Shown piece after piece: positions 12,006-22,700 of a DNA stretch of 64,000 bases. The notes under the pieces were generated by a model. That model was not told where the DNA came from. It worked only from the letters and a program-made list of their open reading frames with translations, and made no database searches. The number at the start of each line of letters is the position of its first letter. Position 1 is the stretch's first letter. Position numbers and translations under genes: made by a program. Origin of the DNA: Selaginella moellendorffii (Eukaryota > Streptophyta > Lycopodiopsida > Selaginellales > Selaginellaceae); NCBI RefSeq assembly GCF_000143415.4, contig NW_003314366.1, forward strand, positions 331,946 to 395,945, given 5' to 3'.

Positions 12006-13303
12006 ATGGACACGGCAGGAAATGTGGTCGGCTTGGTAGATATGGCAATAAAACTTGTGCGACACATACTCCAAGTGAGGGAAGAGCTTAAAAATGCACC
12101 ACTCAAGCTGCAAGATCTAGTCTCTTGTGTAGATCATGCGGGGAGCTTGTTACTGGATCTTCAAGCAGCAGGTGAGTCTGGCCCTATCACCCGGGTGAGA
12201 TCAGTCGTCATAGAGGAGCTTGGAAAGGAATTGGCAGCCGCGAATGTGAAGATTCAAAGATTTACTGGCTCGACCAAGAGTGGGAACTTGGATGCCGGTG
12301 TGTTGAAGGCATTTTTTGGACAAGGGCTTGTCAAGCAAAACCGACGCACTAAAGAGATCACTGCTCGGATCAAGGACCAGCTCACGACTTTGAATCATGC
12401 ACTCACTGTGGAGACTCGCCTTGCTGTGATCACAGCCTCGAGTTTTTGCTCGCCGAGACAGAGACCTGGAATTGTGCAGCTTCTGGATAGGCTTGCTGTG
12501 GAGAATGCGGATGACGAGGTGTGCAGGGTGGCTCTGGAGATTGGAGGAAAATTTGGGTCGAAGTTTTCGTCTAGAACTCCAGAATCTAATGACTTGAAAA
12601 GGGCGGCCCGAGAGGGAGGTTATGAGATCGAAAACTCTACCAAGATCAGGTTTGAGATATCGGTGGATGAAGACGACTACTTTTTCTATGTTGTCACCTT
12701 ACATGAGAAGAGAGTGGAGAAGGAAGAGGAGCTTGAGAAAGGGCATTAGCATCAGCCATAAAACTCCTTGAAACTTGATACAATTGCTTGATGCTATACA
12801 TTTGCAATTGAACAACCAAACTCAGTTGATGGTGGCATTCATAACACGTGGTACAACTCTGATTGCACCAAAGCATTGGTTGAGCTGTTTTATCCGAATC
12901 ACTCTTTAGCCAACCATAGCCTCAACAGGCAAGGTTCAAGCAAGCATAAGTTTGTAGCACTTCCTGAGACACTCCCTAACATTTTGTATTGCATTACAGC
13001 AAGTTCAAGCGATGTTTTCCAGACCAAGTGAAAAGTAGGCGTGATCCCATAAGTTTCCGCATTGAGAGCTCTGATCCCAGCTTCACACAAGTTGAGCAGC
13101 AGATTGTTTACATTGTTTTCGCAGGGGTGAAACTACATGAAGGTTTCTTCTCAAAGTTCTTTTTTCTTATCGCTTTCTAAACTGTTTTGTCTTCCACAGA
13201 TGAACCACACAGAGCGCTAGAGATGAAAGATATCCAGGATAACATCAACATCTCAAGCAAAATAATTGTCAGGAAATACATCTTTGACATCATGCCAGTG
13301 TAA
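12006..13303 (+). CDS. Helical-bundle (HeLo/SesA-like N-terminus) protein, copy 1, probably disrupted
   Basis: Near-identical to the intact copy at 18547-19685. The N-terminus (MDTAGNVVGLVDMAIKLV ... LKNAPLKLQDLVSCVDHAG) is an all-helical pattern reminiscent of the HeLo/SesA-type domains that open fungal NLR-like and cell-death proteins; this is a resemblance seen by eye. Exons by comparison with copy 2: 12006-12928, 13000-13142 and 13200-13303. Copy 1 has 159 extra bases (12701-12859) in exon 1, bringing a stop (TAG at 12747-12749, giving 247 aa). Its first intron donor is GC (CAG|GCAAGG) where copy 2 has GT; GC-AG introns can splice. The product is therefore a truncated 247-aa protein, unless the extra segment is removed in a way I cannot see. 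It runs convergently into the CHAT gene, with 44 bp between stops. Confidence 0.55.
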
Positions 13304-13347
13304 TTACGAATTCGACATTGCAGTGTTTAGTCTAGTTGGGCTGGAGC

Positions 13348-16300
13348 TTAAGCTTCCTCAGCCAAACTTATTCTCAATGTGGGACTTCCTAGAGCAACCA
13401 GAGGAGCCCAGAAGCGGATGGGCTTTCCAGAATCGATCAACTTGAGCATCGAAAACCTCACGGCCTCGACAATGGTATGTTGCTTGTTAAGCTCTTCAAA
13501 CACACCTGTGCAACAAAGTAAGAAACGATACGAAAAGGAAAAGTTTTGATACCAGTCATGAGTTGCAGTGTGGCAGCATCGTCCACTTTCCACAGCGTGA
13601 CAAGCACACACGCCGCACCAGCCTGCAACACTGCTCGCCCGAGCCCCAGCAATCCCTCGCTGGTAACCACGCCATCGCCCGTTTGACAAGCGCTCAGAAC
13701 CACGAGACGAGCCGCGATGCCCTTCTCCAGCCGCTCAATCTCCTTGGCAGTGAGAACTTGATCGTGGAGCACAGCTTGTTGCTTCAAAGCAAGATCGACC
13801 TCTCGGCGGAGGCTGCTCGTCACACCCACTGTAAGCTCGTTGAATCCTTGCTGCTGGTTTTGCCCTTGCATGACCAAGGCACCGTGAGGATAAGCCGGGC
13901 TCACCAGCCCGTGAGTTGCGAGCACGGCTACACGCACGGACGCGCTAGACAGCGCTTGCATGACGGAGCTCTTTGTCATGGCTGCGCCGACTAACGCATC
14001 CACGCCGAGCTGCTTGGCAATCTCCTCGGCTTCTTTCCTCGCACCTGGAAGTTGAGGCTGATCGAGACCCATTGGCTCCGGATCCCCAGCAACGAAGAAA
14101 GATGGCTCGTCGATATGATCGTGGTGATGATCTTGGTGGAGCTGGCAACGTCGCAGAGCTCGGATGGAAGGGATGACTCCCACATTCTTCTTCTCGACGA
14201 GGAACTGGCCTTCGGATCCATCGTATAGTGCGGCAAACGGGACGAGTGACATGGTTCCTTGCGGAGCAAAGATGACGGTGTCATGGGGCTCGATGTGCTC
14301 CCAAACAGGCAGGACAGTGAGCTTGTAGAGAATCCCCAGCGCCACCTTTGCCTCTGCCTCGTGGCTCTCGCGTTGAATCACTGTTCTGGCCTTCCTGATG
14401 AGCGCGTCTAGATTTCCACCCATCACCTTGTTTTCCTTGGAAGCAAAGAATTCCTGCAAGCGGACGCGCTTGAAGCGGACAGTGAAATCCTCCCCTGCTG
14501 TGGAATGCACAACGTAGATGAGCAGTGAAGAGAGTGGATGGTTTGCCGAGAATGCATACTCCACCACCACGGAGTTATAGCCAGCTTTCGCAACAGCCTC
14601 TTTGATGCAGCTTGCAGCGTGGTGATCGTCCTTGTCAAATGCCAAAGGGTCCAGTAACTTTGGACTTGCGGGAGTGGAGTTTCTAAGAGCTTGGTCTGCC
14701 AAGTGAAAGTACAATCTCATGCGACTCCTCTCGGCCCACAAGAGTGCATCCACGAAACTGTTTGCCTCCGATGAGATCCTTTGCATGAAATAGTATATGT
14801 GCTTCATATCGTCATCCAGAAGAGTCACCCAAGCAGACTCCATGTTTTGCAGCTTCATCTGGACGTCCGCAAACAGGAGAGCTGCTTCACGAGCTTCCGA
14901 GGCCGACTCCTCCATTCTTCCCTCTGTCGCGAGTATAGAAGCCCGAATGCGTTTGATCTTTCCCATGAGCAGTGCATCGTCACTGCTTACCAGGCTCGTA
15001 GCACTGTCCAGCTTAAGCATAGCAACGCTGTAGTTTTTCATGTGGAAGTGAACCACTGCTTCCCCGGCATAAGCTCTCACAAGATCTTGCAGGTTCCACT
15101 CGCCGAATCTCCGCATGATTTGTACTGCTCGATCGTACTCAGCCAGCGCTTTCTCGAAGGAGGCCATAGCCGGGACAGGATTGCCTTTGCGTTGTTGCTC
15201 AGCTCCTCTGTCATTGAACACTCCTGCGCGGTTGATATAAACCTGTGCCGCATGTATCGATATGTCGTCGGGAATCTCTTCCAGAGCCTGATCAAACTTG
15301 TCAAGAGCCGAATCCAAGTCTCCCATCTTTCTATATGCGTAAGCCAGAGAACTTAGCGTGGAGTACCTGAGCATCCAGTCCTTCGAGGCTTCGAGCAAGT
15401 CTGTTAGCGTCTTTACGGACGCCTCATTGTCTCCGAGGAGCCGGTTTGCAACGCCGTGGTAGAGCATCAAGTAAGCGTCTTCGCCACACTTGCTCTGGAA
15501 CCGGCTGGCCAGCTCGAAAGCAGCGCTGAAACGGTTGCTTTGGACGTAACACAGGAAGAGCATCGAGTACACCGCGCCCAGGCGAGTGTCTGCAAAGCGC
15601 TCCCTCGCTTCCAAAGTTTCCTTTGCGGTTTCCAGCGTCGCTTGAGCTTGGACGTTGTTTCCAAGCGCAAACAGGCACTGCCCGACTCCCAACATAACAT
15701 CCACTCTCAGATCCCAGTCCGTCTCCAGCAAAGCCGCGTGCTCCGCTTGAATGCGGCCAAACATCTCGAAAGCTCTCACCATATCCAAGCACGACTTCAC
15801 CTCGAGGCAGCAAGAGATGTACGAAGAAACCTTGTCTCTCTCCGTTGGAGCCAATAAAGTGCACTGCTCAAACCTCTGCAAGGCCTTATCGTGCTCCGAC
15901 CTCCGGGAGAGCAGCATTCCCATCGCATGCTGGAACCGAAAAAGTAGCTTTGTCTCGTCCCCTGGCAGCAAACTAATCCCCCTGTCCAAGTACTCGTAAG
16001 CATCGTCTAGCGAGCCACGGGAGAGCATAACCACGCCAAGCAGCCCGTATGCTTCGCCCGTGAGAACTTGCATGGAGCGTGGAAGAACCATCTGAGCACC
16101 ACCATCCTCATCGCACTCACCAAAAAACTCGGATATCACCCTGCCGTGCTGCTGGACGAGGAGACAATTTAGCAGCCAGGCATTCGCACTCGCAAGCCGC
16201 CTGGCTTGCAGCTGCAAATCTCCCTGGATTCGAAGTGCCGCTTTCAAGCTCCACACCAAGCAATCCACAGCCTGGTCACAGTCACTGCAATGTTCCAATG

Positions 16301-17090
16301 CAAAACAACCTGCAGCCCACCAGCCAAAGCTCTCCACTCCAAAAATCTCCGCTTCTCCGGCGGCCAGTGCCATCTCCCGGAGAGATCCCACTGCCTGCTT
16401 GTACTCTTTTCGATCCATGTAAACGAATCCAAGCAACGTGTATCCGTTGAATTGCCGCCCGCCACCCAAGCTGACGCATGCATTGGCATGCTCCAAGGCC
16501 AAGTCAAGTTCCCCTAAGCGGCGGTACGCGTCACCTAGGAAGCTGTGCACCACCGCGGCGTGGTAGATGATATGCGGTGCGAGCCCCGCTTTGAGATACT
16601 CCACTGCGCTGCCAAACTCTCCTTTGTCAAACAGCAGCCAGCCCAGCTCGAACTTGCCCCGCTCCACGATATTCAGCTGGAAAAACTCATTCAGATCGTC
16701 ACCCAGATGATCTTGCGCCAGTCTCAGTCCTGCCTCAAGATCCGCCTTCGCGGATTCCACCTCTTTCATACCGGATCTGAGCAGGATGCCTCTCTCGATC
16801 AAGGCCAGGACTTGCACCCTAACATTCTCCTGGCTTGCAGCTCGCTCTTGCATCGATTCGAATAACAGAATGGCGTCGTTGACTCTGTCCAGATGAACCA
16901 TGGCATAAGCCATCTTGGCGCAGATGGAGAGATCGATCTTGCTGCTACTGCTGCTGCAACTGCAAAGGCTTACCCCGCATTGCTCCTCGAGGCGTTGCAC
17001 TGCCGACTCAATCTCCAGCTTGAGCTGCCCAGTTGCAGGGCTATAGGCCGGAAGTGGGATGACACTCAAGAAGTGATCTATTGCTTCCAT
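13348..17090 (-). CDS. TPR-CHAT caspase-like cysteine protease, copy 1 (1231 aa, 2 exons)
   Basis: Exons 13553-17090 and 13348-13505 are joined by a 47-nt GT-AG intron. Roughly residues 1-780 are tetratricopeptide-type helical repeats (A/L-G-x-A-Y-RRLGE-LDLA signatures). The C-terminal third is a CHAT domain (caspase HetF associated with TPRs): PQGTMSLVPFAALYD; the catalytic-His block LATHGLVSP (His about 1060); the catalytic-Cys block VVLSACQTGDG (Cys about 1135); SEGLLGLGRAVLQAGAACVL; and the closing FWAPLVALGSP on exon 2. Both catalytic residues are present. CHAT proteases are relatives of caspases and separase; TPR-CHAT proteins act in bacterial defence (for example as the protease of type III-E CRISPR systems), and plant members are largely uncharacterised. 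No signal peptide or membrane segment is evident, so it is probably cytosolic. Substrate unknown. Confidence 0.85.
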
Positions 17091-17189
17091 GATCGTGCTT
17101 GCCCTACAGATGGACTACCCTCACTGTAAGACCAGTTCCACCATCTTTTGACTTTTCAATTCAATGTACCTTTTGAGCTCACCGGATGA

Positions 17190-17600
17190 TGTTTTGAAGA
17201 TAATCCAGCCACGCGACTCAAGCGTCCCAAAACAGGCAAAAACACTTGGCTCTAAAGGCAAAAGCTTCGAATTCCCTGGATGATTTTATCTCCATCCAAA
17301 GTCTAAAGCCCAGTACTGCGCTCTTTCGTCTAGCTCGAGACCAAAATGAACCAGCTGCGAGAGTAACAACACGGTCATGGAATGCATCCCGATTTGTAGA
17401 GATAAATGCTGACGTTCTATTTTCAAAGAATCATTGGGCGTTCCCTCCATGTCCATGCTAACACTTTCTGCCTGGACGCCCTTGACCTCCACCCCATCTA
17501 GCTCCTTCACAAGAATGTGCCTCCCGCTTGAGCAAAGACTTGCAATGGCTCGCCATTGCAGTGCCAAACACAACTCTCCTTTCGTGCTCTAATTGATGAG
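17190..17600 (-). pseudogene. Relics of the DUF2921 3' end and the kinase-like 3' end, behind CHAT copy 1
   Basis: From about 17190 to 17425 the sequence aligns with the 3' part of the DUF2921 gene at 25.4-25.95 kb. On the minus strand it still reads LSLQIGMHSMTVLLLSQLVH, against SLQMAMHSIALVLLSQLVR in the intact gene. From about 17429 to 17560 it aligns with the 3' end of the kinase-like gene (10.57-10.74 kb; shared GGGCGTTCCC and GACCTCCACCCCATCTAGC). Both pieces contain deletions and are non-functional. A similar relic pair lies at 23.56-23.99 kb. Confidence 0.7.
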
Positions 17601-17668
17601 TGGAAGGAGCAGGGGAATCTTAAAGAAAAAAGTGGTAAATATGCTAAACAACTCATTAGAGATAACAT

Positions 17669-18429
17669 AACGATTTCTTTAGGCTAAGGGATACACTGTC
17701 AAGACATGATGCAGCTGCAGGCCTGGTTCAGATGCGCGTACACTCAGTGCTTCTTTACGTGCAACGTATGCGTGTCTATGGTTTGTGTTGATCGTCTCAT
17801 CACGCATATTTTACCGCAGGAGTATGGCACCTTTGAGTCCGATTGAAATAAGCTCCCTGGATCTTGGCAAGCATGTCAATCCTCCGTCTTGCCACAAGTG
17901 GAAGAAGACGTACAATAAGGAGTACGTGCTTGGGCAGCTCATATCCTGGTTCAAGCAGACATGCGCTGATCCTGGTGCCAGCCTTGTACAGCAACGATGC
18001 TCCCGGATTTCTCGTCCTGCTACGCCAAGGGCTTGCAGCAAGATTCTCGGCGTGGGTACGGATCCAGGTTTCGAGAAGAAATGTTCCCGCGATGGTACGC
18101 TCGATGGTCTCTCGTTTCTCTGTGGCTAACTTGGTTCTTGTTGTGCAGGAGCGCTGGCCTCAAAAGCAGTGGCCAAAGTCACAGTTTTGGGAGTTCAAGA
18201 GTAACAGAGGGCTGTTTGGGAGTCCAATGCTGGATGCCGTGCAGCGATGCGGTTATCCAGACTCGGAGATGATGCATTGGCTCAAGACGAGGCCCGTTAA
18301 CTTTGAAGGCCCCTACGACGATTGAGAAAGAAGAGCGAGCAGGGACGAAAAACAAAGGAAAGAGAAGGGAAGGAGCCACATCTTGTTTTACGATGATTAG
18401 CTCATCGCGGTGGCTAATCATCCTAAAAC
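17669..18429 (+). pseudogene. ATXR3 3' fragment (duplicated last exons), decayed
   Basis: Aligns with 9501-10308: the last four exons and 3' flank of ATXR3. It lacks the start of the gene and has several small deletions. About 28 bases are missing near 17695, a codon is missing near 17733, CCTC is lost near 17841, and 14 bases are lost near 17997. The splice donor after TTTACGTGC has become AACGTATG. It cannot encode a SET domain. It marks the left edge of duplication copy 2. Confidence 0.85.
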
Positions 18430-18546
18430 CTTTTTACTTTTCAATCTTTACTGACTTAAATGTTTCACAATGGCTCGAATAATTCCATTCCGTGTTGACT
18501 TCCACTGGAATTCAAAGTGGAGGAGGCATACCATAGGTTTTGTAAG

Positions 18547-19685
18547 ATGGACATGGCAGGAAGTGTGGTCGGCTTGGTAGATCTGGCAATAAAACTTGTG
18601 CAACACATACTCCAAGTCAGGGAAGAGCTTAAAAATGCACCACTCAAGCTGCAAGATCTAGTCTCTTGTGTAGATCATGCGGGGAGCTTGTTACTGGATC
18701 TTCAAGCAGCAGGTGAGTCTGGCCCTATCACCCGGGTGAGATCAGTCGTCATAGAGGAGCTTGGAAAGGAATTGGCAGCCGCGAATGTGAAGATTCAAAG
18801 ATTTACTGGCTCGACCAAGAGTGGGAACTTGGATGCCCGTGTGTTGAAGGCATTTCTTGGACAAGGGCTTGTCAAGCAAAACCGACGCACTGAAGAGATC
18901 ACTGCTCGGATCAAAGAGCACCTCACGACTTTGAATCATGCACTCACTGTGGAGACTCGCCTTGCTGTGTTCACAGCCTCGAGTTCTTGCTCGCCAAGAC
19001 AGAGACCTGGAATTGTGCAGCTTCTGGATAGGCTTGCTGTGGAGAATGCGGATGACGAGGTGTGCAGGGTGGCTCTGGAGATTGGAGGAAAATTTGGGTC
19101 GAAGTTTTCGTCTAGAACTCCAGAATCTAATGACTTGAAAAGGGCGGCCCGAGAGGGAGGTTATGAGATCGAAAACTCTACCAAGATCAGGTTTGAGATA
19201 TCGGTGGATGAAGACGACTACTTTTTCTATGTTGTCACCTTTGATTGCACCAAAGCATTGGTTGAGCTGTTCTATCCGAATCACTCTTTAGCCAACCATA
19301 GCCTCAACAGGTAAGGTTCAAGCAAGCATAAGTTTGTAGCACTTCCTGAGACACTCCCTAACATTTTGTATTGCATTACAGCAAGTTCAAGCGATTTTTT
19401 CCAGACCAAGTGAAAAGTAGGCGTGATCCCATAAGTATCCGCATCGAGAGCTCTGATCCCAGCTTCACACAAGTTGAGCAGCAGATTGTTTACATTGTTT
19501 TCGCAGGGGCGAAACTACATGAAGGTTTCTTCTCAAAGTTCTTTTTTCTTATCGCTTTCTAAACTGTTTTGTCTTCCACAGATGAACCACACAGAGCGCT
19601 AGAGATGAAAGATATCCAGGATAACATCAACATCTCAAGCAAAATAATTGTCAGGAAATACATCTTTGACATCATGCCAGTGTAA
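18547..19685 (+). CDS. Helical-bundle (HeLo/SesA-like N-terminus) protein, copy 2, intact (336 aa)
   Basis: Exons 18547-19310, 19382-19524 and 19582-19685 join in frame with GT-AG introns (71 and 57 nt). The start ATG follows TTTTGTAAG; a second Met is four codons on. Residues 1-150 look all-helical (MDMAGSVVGLVDLAIKLVQH, then REELKNAPLKLQDLVSC), resembling HeLo/SesA/NACHT-N-type bundles that start fungal cell-death and NLR-like proteins. The middle has a basic helix pair (KQNRRTEEITARIKEHL). The C-terminus is a beta-rich segment (TKIRFEISVDEDDYFFYVV ... FTQVEQQIVYIVFAG) ending KYIFDIMPV. No nucleotide-binding motif, kinase domain or clear membrane helix is visible. Family assignment is by pattern only. 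The stop lies 44 bp from the stop of the convergent CHAT gene. What it does is unknown. Confidence 0.7.
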
Positions 19686-19729
19686 TTACGAATTCGACAT
19701 TGCAGTGTTTAGTCTAGTTGGGCTGGAGC

Positions 19730-22700
19730 TTAAGCTTCCTCAGCCAAACTTATTCTCAATGTGGGACTTCCTAGAGCAACCAGAGGAGCCCAGAAGCGGA
19801 TGGGCTTTCCAGAATCGATCAACTTGAGCATCGAAAACCTCACGGCCTCGACAATGGTATGTTGCTTGTTGAGCTCTTCAAACACACCTGTGCAACAAAG
19901 TAAGAAACGAAACGAAAAGGAAAAGTTTTGATACCAGTCATGAGTTGCAGTGTGGCAGCATCGTCCACTTTCCACAGCGTGACAAGCACACACGCCGCAC
20001 CAGCCTGCAACACTGCTCGCCCGAGCCCCAGCAATCCCTCGCTGGTAACCACGCCATCGCCCGTTTGACAAGCGCTCAGAACCACGAGACGAGCCGCGAT
20101 GCCCTTCTCCAGCCGCTCAATCTCCTTGGCAGTGAGAACTTGATCGTGGAGCACAGCTTGTTGCTTCAAAGCAAGATCGACCTCTCGGCGGAGGCTGCTC
20201 GTCACACCCACTGTAAGCTCGTTGAATCCTTGCTGCTGGTTTTGCCCTTGCATGACCAAGGCACCGTGAGGATAAGCCGGGCTCACCAGCCCGTGAGTTG
20301 CGAGCACGGCTACACGCACGGACGCGCTAGACAGCGCTTGCATGACGGAGCTCTTTGTCATGGCTGCGCCGACTAACGCATCCACGCCGAGCTGCTTGGC
20401 AATCTCCTCGGCTTCTTTCCTCGCACCTGGAAGTTGAGGCTGATCGAGACCCATTGGCTCCGGATCCCCAGCAACGAAGAAAGATGGCTCGTCGATATGA
20501 TCGTGGTGATGATCTTGGTGGAGCTGGCAACGTCGCAGAGCTCGGATGGAAGGGATGACTCCCACATTCTTCTTCTCGACGAGGAACTGGCCTTCGGATC
20601 CATCGTATAGTGCGGCAAACGGGACGAGTGACATGGTTCCTTGCGGAGCAAAGATGACGGTGTCATGGGGCTCGATGTGCTCCCAAACAGGCAGGACAGT
20701 GAGCTTGTAGAGAATCCCCAGCGCCGCCTTTGCCTCTGCCTCGTGGCTCTCACGTTGGATCACTGTTCTGGCCTTCCTGATGAGCGCGTCTAGATTTCCA
20801 CCCATCACCTTGTTTTCCTTGGAAGCAAAGAATTCCTGCAAGCGGACGCGCTTGAAGCGGACAGTGAAATCCTCCCCTGCTGTGGAATGCACAACGTAGA
20901 TGAGTAGTGAAGAGAGTGGATGGTTTGCCGAGAATGCATACTCCACCACCACTGAGTTACAGCCAGCTTTCGCAACAGCCTCTTTGATGCAGCTTGCAGC
21001 GTGGTGATCGTCCTTGTCAAATGCCAAAGGGTCCAGTAACTTTGGACTTGCGGGAGTGGAGTTTCTAAGAGCTTGGTCGGCCAAGTGAAAGTACAATCTC
21101 ATGCGACTCCTCTCGGCCCACAAGAGTGCATCCACGAAACTGTTTGCCTTCGATGAGATCTTCTGCAAGAAATAGTATATGTGCTTCATATCGTCATCCA
21201 GAAGAGTCACCCAAGCAGACTCCATGTTTTGCAGTTCCATCTGGACGTCCGCAAACAGGTGAGCTGCTTCACGAGCTTCCGAGGCCGACTCCTCCATTCT
21301 TCCTTCTGTCGCGAGTATAGAAGCCCGAATGCGTTTGATCTTTCCCATGAGCAGTGCATCGTCACTGCCTATCAGGCTCGTAGCACTGTCCAGCTTAAGC
21401 ATAGCAACGCTGTAGTTTTTCATGTGGAAGTGAACCACTGCTTCCCCGGCATAAGCTCTCACAAGATCTTGCAGGTTCCACTCGCCGAATCTCCGCATGA
21501 TTTGTACTGCTCGATCGTACTCACCCAGCGCTTTCTCGTAGGAGGCCATAGCCGGGACAGGCTTGCCTTTGCGTTCTTGCTCAGCTCCTCTGTCATTGAA
21601 CAGTGCGCGGTTGATATAAACCTGTGCCGCATGTATCGACATGTCGTCGGGAATCTCTTCCAGAGCCTGATCAAACTTGTCAAGAGCCGAATCCAAGTCT
21701 CCCATCTTTCTATATGCGTATGCCAGACCATTTAGCGTCGAGTACCTGAGCGTCCAATGCTTCGAGGCTTCAAGCAAGTCCGTTAGCGTCTTGACGGATG
21801 CCTCATTGTCTCCGAGGAGCCGGTTTGCAACGCCATAGTTGAACATCAAGTGAGGGTCTTCGCCATACTTGCTCTTGAACCGGCTGGCCAGATCGAAAGC
21901 AGCGCTGAAACGGCTGCTCTGGACGTAACACAAAAAGAGTATGGAGTACACCGCGCCCAAGCGAGTGTCTGCAAAGCGCTCCTTCGCCTCCAAAGTTTCC
22001 TTTGCGGTCTCAAGCTTCGCTTGAGCTTGGATGTTGTTTCCAAGCGCAAACAGGCACTGCCCAACTCCCAGCATAACATCTACTCTCAGATCCCAATCCG
22101 TCTCCAGCAAAGCCGCGTGCTCCGCTTGAATGCGGCCAAACATCTCGAAAGCTCTCACCATATCCAAGCACGACTTCACCTCGACGCAGCACCTGATGTG
22201 TGCAGAAACCTTGTCTCTCTCCGTTGGAGCCAATGCCGTGCACAGCTCAAACCTCTCCAAGGCCTTATCGTGCTCCGACCTCCGGGAGAGCAGCAACCCC
22301 ATTGCACGATGGAAACGAAACAGCAGCTCCGTCTCGTCCCCTGGCAGCAAACTAATGCCCCTGTTCAAGTGCTCGTAAGCATCGTCCAGCGAGCCACGGG
22401 AGAGCAGAACCACACCAAGCAGCCCGTATGCTTCACCCTTGAGAACTTGCATGGAGGGTGGAACAACCATCTGATCGCCACCATCCTGAATGCGCTCACA
22501 GACAAACTCGGATATCACCCTGCCATGCTGCTGGACGAGGAGACAATTTAGCAGCCAGATATTTGCACTCGCAAGCCGCCTGGCTTGCAGCTGCAAATCT
22601 CCCTGGATTCGAAGTGCCGCTTTCAAGCTCCACACCAAGCAATCCAAAGCTTGATCACAGTCACTGCAATGTTCCAATGCCAAACAACCTGCAGCCCACC

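Larger units (their letters stand above)
9500..17668. repeat. Segmental tandem duplication, copy 1
   Basis: Runs from an ATXR3 intron through the ATXR3 3' exons, kinase gene, HeLo-like gene, CHAT gene and relics. It aligns with 17669-24178. The junction of the two copies is at 17668/17669, where CTCATTAGAGATAACATA (matching about 24160-24178) runs directly into CGATTTCTTTAGGCTAAG (matching 9501-9518, end of the ATXR3 intron before exon 9513). Confidence 0.75.

Noticed and set aside
17800-18325. Second functional SET-methyltransferase gene at 17.7-18.3 kb
   Set aside because: It lacks all upstream exons and has frameshifting deletions and a lost splice donor relative to ATXR3.
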